The notes under the pieces are model-generated. The model did no database searches. It worked only from the letters and a program-made list of their open reading frames with translations, and was not told where the DNA came from. The position numbers and the translations under genes are program-made. A DNA stretch of 38,245 nucleotides, taken from contig CBFGTM010000035.1 in assembly GCA_965652025.1 (NCBI GenBank), forward strand, positions 1 to 38,245, read 5' to 3'. This DNA comes from CAVVWJ01 sp965652025 (GTDB lineage Bacteria; Gemmatimonadota; Gemmatimonadetes; Gemmatimonadales; GWC2-71-9). This document shows positions 9,061 to 16,646 of this stretch, piece by piece; the first letter of the stretch is position 1, and each line of letters starts with the position of its first letter.

Positions 9061-10743
9061 GTGCTCAGGACGTACGACGCCATCGTGGTTGGCTCCGGGA
9101 TCAGTGGCGGCTGGGCCGCCAAGGAACTCACTGAACGCGGTCTCACCACACTGGTTCTCGAGGCCGGCCGGAACATCGACCCGGCCCGTGACTACGTCGA
9201 GCACAAGCCGGTTTACGAGTTCACTTTTCGGGGGCTTCGGGACCGGAAGACGGCCGAAGCCAAGCACTTCATCCAGAGCCAGACCGGCGCATTCGAGGAG
9301 CAGACCAGCCAGTTCTTCGTCAACGACGTCGAGAACCCGTACAGCTTCGATCCGGACAAGCCGTTCTACTGGATCCGCGGGCGGCATCTGGGTGGACGCT
9401 CGATCATGTGGGGCAGGCAGACTTACCGCCTGGGTGATCTCGACTTCGAGGCCAACGCGCGGGAGGGAGTCGCGGTCGACTGGCCGATCCGCTATGCGGA
9501 CATCAAGCCCTGGTACGACCATGTGGACGACTTCATCGGCGTAAGCGGCGAAGCGCTGGGCCTGGCGCAGGTACCGGATGGCAAATTCCTCCGCCCGATG
9601 CCGCTCAATTGTGCTGAGGAGTTCGTGAAGGCAGGCATCGCGAAGCATTTCCGCAACGAGCGGCAGCTGACCATCGGCCGGTGCGCAATTCTGAGTCAGG
9701 GACACCGGGGGCGCCAAGCCTGCCATTACTGCGGGCCTTGCTGGCGTGGGTGTATCACCCGGTCGTACTTCAACAGCGTTCACGTCACCCTACCGGCCGC
9801 GCGCGCTACCGGACGCCTGACGATTCGACCGTTCAGCGTGGTGCATAGTGTGATCTACGATGAACGCCGCGGCCGAGCCACTGGCGTACGGGTCATCGAC
9901 GCCAAGACCCGGAAGCCTCTCGAATTCCAGGGACGGGTCATCTTTCTCTGTGCCTCCGCCCTCGAATCCACCCGTATCCTGCTCAACTCTTCCACTCCCC
10001 GGTTTCCTAACGGCCTTGGCAACTCGAGCGGGGAGCTGGGTCGCAACCTTATGGATCACACGATGGGAGGTGGCGCGACTGCTACCATTCCCGGAGTGGA
10101 TGAATATGAGAGCTTTGGTCATCGGCCGAACGGGATCTACGTTCCCCGTTTCCGGAACGTGAGCACCGCGCATCGCGACTTTGTGCGCGGCTATCAGTTT
10201 CAAGGTGGTGGTGGCCGGGACGGGTGGGCTCGAGGGGCCTCGATCAAGGGGTTTGGTGCCCAGCTGAAGGCGGAGCTGCGGCGTCCCGGGCCGTGGAACT
10301 TCACCTTCTACGGCTTTGGGGAATGCCTGCCCCGGCCCACCAACTATGTCCAGCTGGACAAGGAGAAAGTCGATGCCTGGGGCATTCCGGCGCTCCGGAT
10401 CCATTGCGTATGGAGCGACAATGAGCGGAAGATGCTCAAGGATATGGCTGTGACCGCGGCGGAGATGCTCGAGGCTGCGGGCGCAAAGGATATCAAAGAC
10501 TTCGTGGAGGACAACCCCCCCGGGCTTACCATCCACGAGATGGGGACGGCTCGTATGGGCCGCGACCCGACAACCTCGGTTCTGGACGCCCACAACCGCT
10601 GCCACGATGTGAAGAATCTCTTCGTCACCGACGGGGCGTGCATGACCTCGTCCGCGTGTCAGAACCCGTCGATCACCTACATGGCCCTCACCGCGCGCGC
10701 GGCGGCCTTTGCAGCCGATTCGCTGAAGCGCCGGGAGTTGTAG
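9061..10743 (+). CDS. Second GMC-family FAD oxidoreductase (sugar/glycoside dehydrogenase-like)
   Basis: The protein has 560 aa and starts at GTG 9061 behind a strong purine-rich SD (GGGGGGAGGT). The FAD motif is at the N-terminus (YDAIVVGSGISGGWAAKEL). Residues 221-231 carry the same CxxCxxCxxxC cluster as the first GMC protein (CHYCGPCWRGC). The C-terminal domain has HEMGTARMG (His492) and QNPSITYMAL (Asn535) as the probable catalytic pair. No signal peptide is seen, which fits piggy-back Tat export with the preceding small subunit. The two GMC proteins share this architecture but differ enough to suggest different substrates or different positions in one pathway. No cytochrome c subunit is encoded next to either, so the electron acceptor is unknown. 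Confidence 0.9.
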   Translation: MLRTYDAIVVGSGISGGWAAKELTERGLTTLVLEAGRNIDPARDYVEHKPVYEFTFRGLRDRKTAEAKHFIQSQTGAFEEQTSQFFVNDVENPYSFDPDKPFYWIRGRHLGGRSIMWGRQTYRLGDLDFEANAREGVAVDWPIRYADIKPWYDHVDDFIGVSGEALGLAQVPDGKFLRPMPLNCAEEFVKAGIAKHFRNERQLTIGRCAILSQGHRGRQACHYCGPCWRGCITRSYFNSVHVTLPAARATGRLTIRPFSVVHSVIYDERRGRATGVRVIDAKTRKPLEFQGRVIFLCASALESTRILLNSSTPRFPNGLGNSSGELGRNLMDHTMGGGATATIPGVDEYESFGHRPNGIYVPRFRNVSTAHRDFVRGYQFQGGGGRDGWARGASIKGFGAQLKAELRRPGPWNFTFYGFGECLPRPTNYVQLDKEKVDAWGIPALRIHCVWSDNERKMLKDMAVTAAEMLEAAGAKDIKDFVEDNPPGLTIHEMGTARMGRDPTTSVLDAHNRCHDVKNLFVTDGACMTSSACQNPSITYMALTARAAAFAADSLKRREL

Positions 10744-10748
10744 AGAAA

Positions 10749-11990
10749 ATGGCGCGGAGTCGGCTCGGCATCGGTCTCATCGGCAGTGGCTTCAATGCCA
10801 AGTTTCACATCCAGGGTTTCGCCGGTGTGCGGGACGCCGATGTCCTGGGAGTGTGGAGCCCCAACGCACAGCGGGCCCAGGACACCGCCACATTCGCGCG
10901 GCAGCTCGGCGTTGGGGAGGCCAAGGCCGACCCCTCGATCAGGGACATGGTGAATGACCGGACTATCGACGCGCTCTGGCTTTGCTGGCCCATCTTTGCC
11001 CGGAGCGAGAACGTCGAGGAGATTGTCCACGCCGTGGACCGAGGGAAGGGAAAGCTCAAAGCAGTTGCCTGTGAGAAACCGCTCGCCCGCAATGTTGCGG
11101 AGGCCGAGCGAGTGGCTGAGCTGGTGAAGGGAGCTGGACTGGCTCACGGCTATCTCGAGAACCAGCTGTTCGCGCCTCCCGTGGTGCGTGGCCACCAGCT
11201 CATCTGGGCGCGAGGTGCTTCCCTGACGGGCCGTCCATACCTCGCGCGCGCCGCCGAAGAACACAGCGGGCCCCACATGCCCTGGTTCTGGCAGGGCCGG
11301 CTTCAGGGTGGTGGGGTCCTCAACGATATGATGTGCCACTCGGTGGAAGTCGTGCGCCATCTCCTGACTGAGCCCGGAGCCCCTCGCGAATCACTTCGGC
11401 TCTCCAACGTCACTGCCCGCATCGCCTCGCTCAAGTGGACCCGCCCAGAATACGTCGAACGCCTTACGCAGGCGATGGGCGGCGATGTCAATTACGCCCA
11501 GCAACCGGCCGAGGACTACGCCAACGTCACCCTGGAGTTCGAGACCGCGGAGGGGCTGACGGCCATCGGTGAAGCGACCACTTCCTGGAGTTTTGTAGGC
11601 CCCGGCCTCCGACTCTCGGCGGAACTGCTCGGCCCAGAGTACTCGATGGCCTGGAACTCTCTCGACACCGGTCTCAAGCTCTTTTTCAGTCGCGAGGTCA
11701 AAGGACCGGCGGGCGAGGATCTGGTCGAAAAGCAGAACGCCGAGATCGGGCTCATGCCCGTGGTCGCCAATGAACCCTGGGCCTACGGGTATGAGGCGGA
11801 GGATCGCCACTTCGTCAAGGCGTTCCTCTCAGGTGCAACGCCGATGCTCACGTTCGATGATGGAGTCGCGGTGGTGAAGACCCTGATGGCCGCCTACATG
11901 AGCGCGGAGCAGGGACGGACGGTCACCTTCCCCCCGGCCGAGCTGAGCCGGTTCACCCCGGCAGTCGCCAGGGGTAGCTGGCAACCTTAG
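10749..11990 (+). CDS. Gfo/Idh/MocA family NAD(P)-dependent oxidoreductase
   Basis: The protein has 413 aa from the ATG at 10749, six bases after the GMC stop; longer in-frame starts lie inside that gene. The N-terminal Rossmann fold shows GLIGSGFNAKFH (residues 9-20), and the family hallmark EKP is at residues 109-111 (ACEKPLA). A C-terminal alpha/beta domain follows, with GGGVLNDMMCHSVE carrying the usual active-site His. Family members oxidise or reduce sugars and inositols, including keto-sugars. As last gene of the GMC operon it may reduce or further process a keto-sugar in the cytoplasm; this is inference. Its stop overlaps the stop of the convergent MFS gene. Confidence 0.9.
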   Translation: MARSRLGIGLIGSGFNAKFHIQGFAGVRDADVLGVWSPNAQRAQDTATFARQLGVGEAKADPSIRDMVNDRTIDALWLCWPIFARSENVEEIVHAVDRGKGKLKAVACEKPLARNVAEAERVAELVKGAGLAHGYLENQLFAPPVVRGHQLIWARGASLTGRPYLARAAEEHSGPHMPWFWQGRLQGGGVLNDMMCHSVEVVRHLLTEPGAPRESLRLSNVTARIASLKWTRPEYVERLTQAMGGDVNYAQQPAEDYANVTLEFETAEGLTAIGEATTSWSFVGPGLRLSAELLGPEYSMAWNSLDTGLKLFFSREVKGPAGEDLVEKQNAEIGLMPVVANEPWAYGYEAEDRHFVKAFLSGATPMLTFDDGVAVVKTLMAAYMSAEQGRTVTFPPAELSRFTPAVARGSWQP

Positions 11991-13228
11991 CTCGCCTGGG
12001 GCGAGCCCGCAGCAGCCAGCCCAGGTGCCGCTACCTGTAGCGAAGGGCGGAACAGAGTTGAGAACAGAGTGAGGATACCGGCGGCAAGGGCTGCCGGCAC
12101 CAGCCAGATCGCGCGCCAATTATGTGACAACGTCCCCTCAACGCCGCCTACCGTGTTGGCTTCCACCACCTGCCCGGACACCCACGCGCCGATGAAGAGG
12201 CCCAGTCCCAGGGTCACGAAAGTGAGCAGCCCCTGCGCTGCCGCGCGGATTCTCTGGTTGGCTCGCTGGTTCACGTAGATCTGTCCGGCAACGAAAAAGA
12301 AATCATAGCAGACTCCATGCAGCAGGATGCCAAGGTAGAGCATCCAGGCCAGCGTGTTCACATCGCCATAAGCGAAGAGCAGGTACCGTACCGTCCACGC
12401 CGCCATACCCAGCAGGAGCACCCGTTTGAGCCCGAGCCTCAGTAGAAACCAGGGGAGCAGAAGCATGAAACCGATCTCCGACATCTGCCCCAGCGTCATC
12501 TTGCTGGCCGGCTCCGGAAAGCCGATCTCGTTCAGGAACAGGTTGGTGAAGGCGTAATAGAACTGCAGCGGGACACAGAGGAGAAACGAGCCAAGCATGA
12601 AGACAGCAAAGGAACGGTCCTTGAGCAAAGTGAGAGCATCGAGCCCTAAGACGTTTCTCGCCCGCACCGGACCGGCCTCTCGACCGGGTGGTGTGTGGGG
12701 GAGTGCGAAGGCGTAGAGGCCCATCGCGAGTGACGCCGCGGCCGCCATTCGCATCGGAACAGCGGTTGCCTCGACACCCAGCTGCCCCACGATGACCCCA
12801 GCCACAATCCAGCCGACCGTGCCCAGCACGCGAATGCCCGGAAACTCCCGGGCCGGATCTCGCAGGTGATGGAAAGAGAGTGAATTGGTAAGCGCGAGGG
12901 TGGGCATGTAGAGCAGGGCGTAGAGCACCAGCACCGGATAGAAGCGACCGAAGGTTTCGAACGTCGAGGCGGCGTAAAGCAGGAGGGCTCCGGTAAGATG
13001 CAGGCCAGCCAGGATCCGCTCGGTCGAAAGGAACCGATCGGCAATCATTCCCACGAAGAAGGGCGAGATCAACGCCGCAATGGCAGTGCTGCCATACGCC
13101 AGCCCGACTTGGGATCCATCGAATCGGAGTGTGACCGTCAGGTACGTACCTAGCGTTACGTACCAGGCTCCCCAGATGAAGTATTGGAGGAACATCATCG
13201 CCGAGAGCCGAAAGCGGAGCCCGGTCAC
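11987..13228 (-). CDS. MFS permease of the nucleoside:H+ symporter-like group
   Basis: The protein has 413 aa from a GTG at 13228 that overlaps the DUF1080 stop (GTGA). The next codons lead directly into the first helix (LSAMMFLQYFIWGAWYVTLGTYL), which supports this start over a longer reading with 75 extra polar residues. About 12 membrane segments are visible, for example ALISPFFVGMIADRF, IRVLGTVGWIVAGVIVGQL and LLTFVTLGLGLFIGAWVSG. The pattern of FLQYF, the loop-2 GMIADRF motif and VLGTVGWI resembles NupG/XapB-type permeases. Such genes recur beside Gfo/Idh and DUF1080 genes in sugar-degrading bacteria. Inferred role: inner-membrane uptake of the sugar or keto-sugar released in the periplasm. 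Confidence 0.88.
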   Translation of the reverse strand: MTGLRFRLSAMMFLQYFIWGAWYVTLGTYLTVTLRFDGSQVGLAYGSTAIAALISPFFVGMIADRFLSTERILAGLHLTGALLLYAASTFETFGRFYPVLVLYALLYMPTLALTNSLSFHHLRDPAREFPGIRVLGTVGWIVAGVIVGQLGVEATAVPMRMAAAASLAMGLYAFALPHTPPGREAGPVRARNVLGLDALTLLKDRSFAVFMLGSFLLCVPLQFYYAFTNLFLNEIGFPEPASKMTLGQMSEIGFMLLLPWFLLRLGLKRVLLLGMAAWTVRYLLFAYGDVNTLAWMLYLGILLHGVCYDFFFVAGQIYVNQRANQRIRAAAQGLLTFVTLGLGLFIGAWVSGQVVEANTVGGVEGTLSHNWRAIWLVPAALAAGILTLFSTLFRPSLQVAAPGLAAAGSPQAS

Positions 13229-13941
13229 GGGAGAGCGCGGACCTTGATATTTCGGAAGGCTACCCAGTCGCCATGGTCCTGCAAGCCAATGTGGCCGGTT
13301 TCGTTTTTCCCGTAACGGGGCATTTTGGCAAACTTGCTGCGGCCGAGCCGAGCCATCCAATCGCGGCTTCCGATCTCCGCGTCGACCAGCTTCTCGCCGT
13401 TGAGCCAATGCTCCACGTGGCTGCCTCGTACTACGATCCGCGCCGCGTTCCACTCACCAGCCGGCCGCACCACACCGGGCCGCGCGGGGTAAAGCCCGTA
13501 TAGGGCTCCTGCGGAGGTAAGGGGCGAGCGCCCGTCAGCATGGGCGGCATCGTCCAGCACCTGCATCTCTGGACCGCTCTCCCAGGGGTACTCGAGGTCT
13601 TCGCTCACCCGGTAGAAAATGCCGCTGTTGCCTCCTGGTGCCACCTTCCACTCCAGCGCCAGCTCGAAATCCCGATATTGGTCGGTCGTCACGATATCGC
13701 CGCCCGGCGCGACCCGGGTGATGGCACCATCCACCACTCGCCAGCCGTCTGGCACCACATCCTTCTTGTATCCCCGCCAGTTTGCCATGGTCCGGCCGTC
13801 AAACAGGGAACGCCACCCTTCGGCGCGCTCGCTCGGGGTCAGCATCTTGACTGAATCCTCCTGGGCGGGAGGAGCGGCGCCAGGCCGGGAACATGCGAAA
13901 GAGAGGCAGGCGAGGCTCGCGACCAGCGCCAGCGTCTTCAT
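13225..13941 (-). CDS. DUF1080 (3-keto-disaccharide hydrolase family) exported protein
   Basis: The protein has 238 aa and the start overlaps the upstream stop (ATGA at 13941-13938). The N-terminus is a signal sequence with Cys near residue 17 (LALVASLACLSFACS), probably a lipoprotein, although the lipobox is not canonical. The DUF1080 core is clear: GWRSLFDGRTMANWRGY (residues about 43-59), FELALEWKVAPGGNSGIFYR and GPEMQVLDDAAHADG, then the jelly-roll end HIGLQDHGDWVAFRNIKV. Members have been reported to cleave 3-keto-glycosides, which fits the GMC/subunit-3 dehydrogenases encoded opposite. It is the most diagnostic gene for reading this locus as a 3-keto-glycoside pathway. Confidence 0.92.
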   Translation of the reverse strand: MKTLALVASLACLSFACSRPGAAPPAQEDSVKMLTPSERAEGWRSLFDGRTMANWRGYKKDVVPDGWRVVDGAITRVAPGGDIVTTDQYRDFELALEWKVAPGGNSGIFYRVSEDLEYPWESGPEMQVLDDAAHADGRSPLTSAGALYGLYPARPGVVRPAGEWNAARIVVRGSHVEHWLNGEKLVDAEIGSRDWMARLGRSKFAKMPRYGKNETGHIGLQDHGDWVAFRNIKVRALP

Positions 13942-16646
13942 CGGCCGACCAGCTGGGAAAGCACGAACTCGACTGCCAGATCAGTGGTGTTCCAGAGCTG
14001 CACGTCCGAACTCGTTCCATACCGAACGGGAACCATCCGCCTCCCCTGGATCTCATAGCTCCAGAGCTCGTTGTGCTGCAACCCTGAAGCGTCCACCGCC
14101 GCGCGTATTTGACTCAGTGCTTCGCGTAACCCGGAAGCCTTGTTTCCAGCGGTTTGGCTGGGGGACGATCGTATCTGGTTAGCCAATCCCTGCAGCAGGA
14201 GGTTCACCTCGCGTCCCCACACTACCCGTGCGCCGTGGTACCGGTCCTCCTCGAAGCGCTTCCAGATCCGGGACGACGCGTAAGCGTCGTTCACTACCAG
14301 TGGTCCCAGCCCATCCACGAACAATCCTACCGGATACGGCCGCAGGAAGGGTAGCAGATCCTCGCGAAGGTCACTCGGCCGCAACTCGGAGTTCAGAAAG
14401 AGGTCAGTTGCGGGGTCGGTATTAACCACCGGGATTGGAGTACCCGCGGAGTCGAGGGCCAGGGCCAGAAAGGTGAGCGATTCCCGGGGCTCTTTCTGAT
14501 TGCGGAGCGTCCTGCGCCAGAATTGCTGCTCGGTCTGAGGCAGGGAGCCGAGCTTGGCCTCGACTTGGCTCCGGATGTGCTTGACCGGGTAGGTGACAGC
14601 AAAGTGTCGCCGGGCCCCACTCCATGCCGCGATGGCACGGGTGAGCGAGCTGGAGTCGCGCGCATATTCCAGCAGCGGCGATTCGCGCAGCTCTGGTGCG
14701 AGCGAGTCGAGAGTGCGAGCAGGGAAGCCGAGCTCACTCAATGATCGTAGGATGCTGGCCGTGCTCTTCAGGGCCGCCGGCGCCCAGATCACGTTTATGT
14801 CCATGGCAAAGCGACCACCGGCATACCCGGCATCGCTATCCCGCCAGCTGGCGGAGCGCCAATGGACCGAGTCACGCTTGGGAAAGCTGACCAGGTTGCT
14901 GGCCTCCGGTTGGAGCACGTAGGGACGGGTCAAGCCAGCGACCAGGGCCAGCTCCCGCAGCAGGAGGACCAGCCGGCTGGTGCCGTCGACTTTGTCCAGG
15001 AGAAAACGGCGTTTGGCATCGGAGGCCAGCGCGGTGTCGGCCAGGTAGCGGGCGGCGAGCACCGGCAGCTGGAACTCGTCGTCCACCATGAAATAGTTCT
15101 CCCGGGTCTTCTGCAGATCCCGAAGGATCTGCCGGGCCGGCTCCAGGATCTGGTCTGCCTGCTGTTTCTGCTCGAGTGCACTGGTGTAGCGAGTGATCAG
15201 GGAATCGTACACGACGGCGTGCTCCCGGATGGCCTGCCCGCCGAGTGCTTCCTCGTGACTTACGTCGCCCTTGGGCCCGAGCTTCCGCAGCACGCTCGCG
15301 ATCACGTGCTCGGACATGGCCGGCAGCCAGATGGGCCGCATCATGAGGGCGGTCACCATCATGTCCCGGCCGAAATAGGTCGCAAAGTTGGGTAAGCCGG
15401 CCATCAGTTTCTCTTCCGAGCTGAGCAGCTCGACCGCGCGCACCTGGCGTTCCATACGCCGGGCGTAACTGCTGCCGGCGCTGTCACGATTGGTATTCGC
15501 CAGGAAGCCGAGAAACTCTGGGGTGAATATCTGTTCCCTGGCGAGCGGCGTCAGTGGTGCGGCGTCGGTGGTGACTCGGACTGTGAAACGGAGATCGGAT
15601 CCCGGCCGGGTGCTGAGGGACACGGCCCGACCGATCATCTGCGCCTTGACTCGGCGGGGATCGGTCCAGAGCTCGAGCACCAGGCGATTGCGGCCGTCCA
15701 AGGAGGGTCGCTCCACCCGCACGATCTGCAGGGTATCACTGCGGGAGGAGCTCACTCGGGGATCGAGCCGGGACCGCAACTCCTCCAGGGTACTGGCTCG
15801 AAGCAGTCCGAGGTGACTTACCTGCTCGGCGGCCGGGAGCTTGGCAACGGCGGCGACCAGGAGAGTCTCTTCGGCAACCCGGAAGGGAGAGGCCGCAAAG
15901 GGACGCAGGTGGCGCTTGGAGTAGACGAAGTCCCGCTCGATTCGCATAGAGCCGAGCACGAACCAGCCGAGATCCACCCGGGAGATTGAGGCGGAGAGCT
16001 GGTACTCGAAAGTGCGAAACGCTCCTGAGTCGGAGACCCGAGCCGCCTCCGCGCCCCATTCGAGGTCTGCCGGTCGGCCAGCGGCGTCCCGGGCGGTGAA
16101 ACCGGCGCTCTCGTTGGCGGCATCGGCCCAGACCAGGACGGCGCGGCCCCCCCGTGGCTGGTGATAGATCTGGACCGTGTTGTTCCTGGAGTCGCGGTAG
16201 AACCGGGTTTTGTACCCCTGGTAGGCGGTCGTGTCGTCCAAGCCCGGTTCGGGGAACTCGAGCACCGGCCGTCTTGGCTGGTTTTGCGCGGGAGGAGCGA
16301 CATACCCTTCGCGCGCTGCAGTACCTGCTACGCTGGCGCTACCGCGACCCGGATATCCGGGCAGGTACTGACGCGCGCTGCGGGTATCCCGCTCCTCCCG
16401 CTGCCTCCTTCCAGAGGATGAAGCGGAAAACAGGTTGACTGAGCTCCTCGACCTAGCCTGGATGCCTGGCGCTTGCGGATCAGGACGTCCGAATCGCGCG
16501 TCAGTACCTGCCTCAGGATCCGGTAGGCCGGTGATTGAGCGTAGCAGGTACTGCAGCGCGGGGAGGACGGGCTGAGCCGCAAGTGCACAATCCGGATACT
16601 TACTGCCGACCACGGCCGAACCAATCGTCAGGAGATAGGCAATCAT
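13938..16646 (-). CDS. Large exported (alpha/alpha)6-barrel glycosidase-like protein with in-frame repeat insertion
   Basis: The protein has 902 aa. The ATG at 16646 overlaps the GH65 stop (ATGA), and there is no usable in-frame start between the repeats and the main domain, so the whole N-terminus must be translated. Residues 1-24 look like a short signal peptide (MIAYLLTIGSAVVG, cleavage possibly after ALA). Residues about 21-120 are largely encoded by two inverted hairpin repeats. From about residue 127 an ordinary exported protein resumes: a beta-rich part, then a helical part with LPNFATYFGRDMMVTALMM and GDVSHEEALGGQAIREHA. These motifs recall (alpha/alpha)6 glycosidases of the debranching or GH63/GH15 type. 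No exact family or catalytic pair was assigned. Operon context supports a carbohydrate-active role. Confidence 0.8.
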   Translation of the reverse strand: MIAYLLTIGSAVVGSKYPDCALAAQPVLPALQYLLRSITGLPDPEAGTDARFGRPDPQAPGIQARSRSSVNLFSASSSGRRQREERDTRSARQYLPGYPGRGSASVAGTAAREGYVAPPAQNQPRRPVLEFPEPGLDDTTAYQGYKTRFYRDSRNNTVQIYHQPRGGRAVLVWADAANESAGFTARDAAGRPADLEWGAEAARVSDSGAFRTFEYQLSASISRVDLGWFVLGSMRIERDFVYSKRHLRPFAASPFRVAEETLLVAAVAKLPAAEQVSHLGLLRASTLEELRSRLDPRVSSSRSDTLQIVRVERPSLDGRNRLVLELWTDPRRVKAQMIGRAVSLSTRPGSDLRFTVRVTTDAAPLTPLAREQIFTPEFLGFLANTNRDSAGSSYARRMERQVRAVELLSSEEKLMAGLPNFATYFGRDMMVTALMMRPIWLPAMSEHVIASVLRKLGPKGDVSHEEALGGQAIREHAVVYDSLITRYTSALEQKQQADQILEPARQILRDLQKTRENYFMVDDEFQLPVLAARYLADTALASDAKRRFLLDKVDGTSRLVLLLRELALVAGLTRPYVLQPEASNLVSFPKRDSVHWRSASWRDSDAGYAGGRFAMDINVIWAPAALKSTASILRSLSELGFPARTLDSLAPELRESPLLEYARDSSSLTRAIAAWSGARRHFAVTYPVKHIRSQVEAKLGSLPQTEQQFWRRTLRNQKEPRESLTFLALALDSAGTPIPVVNTDPATDLFLNSELRPSDLREDLLPFLRPYPVGLFVDGLGPLVVNDAYASSRIWKRFEEDRYHGARVVWGREVNLLLQGLANQIRSSPSQTAGNKASGLREALSQIRAAVDASGLQHNELWSYEIQGRRMVPVRYGTSSDVQLWNTTDLAVEFVLSQLVGR
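16288..16401. repeat. Long hairpin repeat, unit 1 (inverted relative to unit 2)
   Basis: Two arms of 41 bases (16288-16328 and 16361-16401) match as an inverted repeat at about 34 of 41 positions around a 32-base loop. The innermost core is CAGTACCTGC / GCAGGTACTG. The 114-base unit is a multiple of three and has no stop in the minus frame of the host gene. Read on the plus strand it would encode ALQYLLR...AGTDARCG, the same peptide pattern that unit 2 gives on the minus strand, so the two units belong to one repeat family in opposite orientation. Confidence 0.8.
16469..16586. repeat. Long hairpin repeat, unit 2 (inverted relative to unit 1)
   Basis: Arms of 43 bases (16469-16511 and 16544-16586) match as an inverted repeat at about 33 of 43 positions, again around a 32-base loop with the core CAGTACCTGC / GCAGGTACTG. 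The outer arm sequence differs from that of unit 1 but is still self-complementary. On the minus strand it encodes ALQYLLR...AGTDARFG inside the host protein. Units 1 and 2 are separated by 67 bases, so the pair resembles a BIME/REPIN arrangement, though much larger than typical REPs. Confidence 0.8.
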
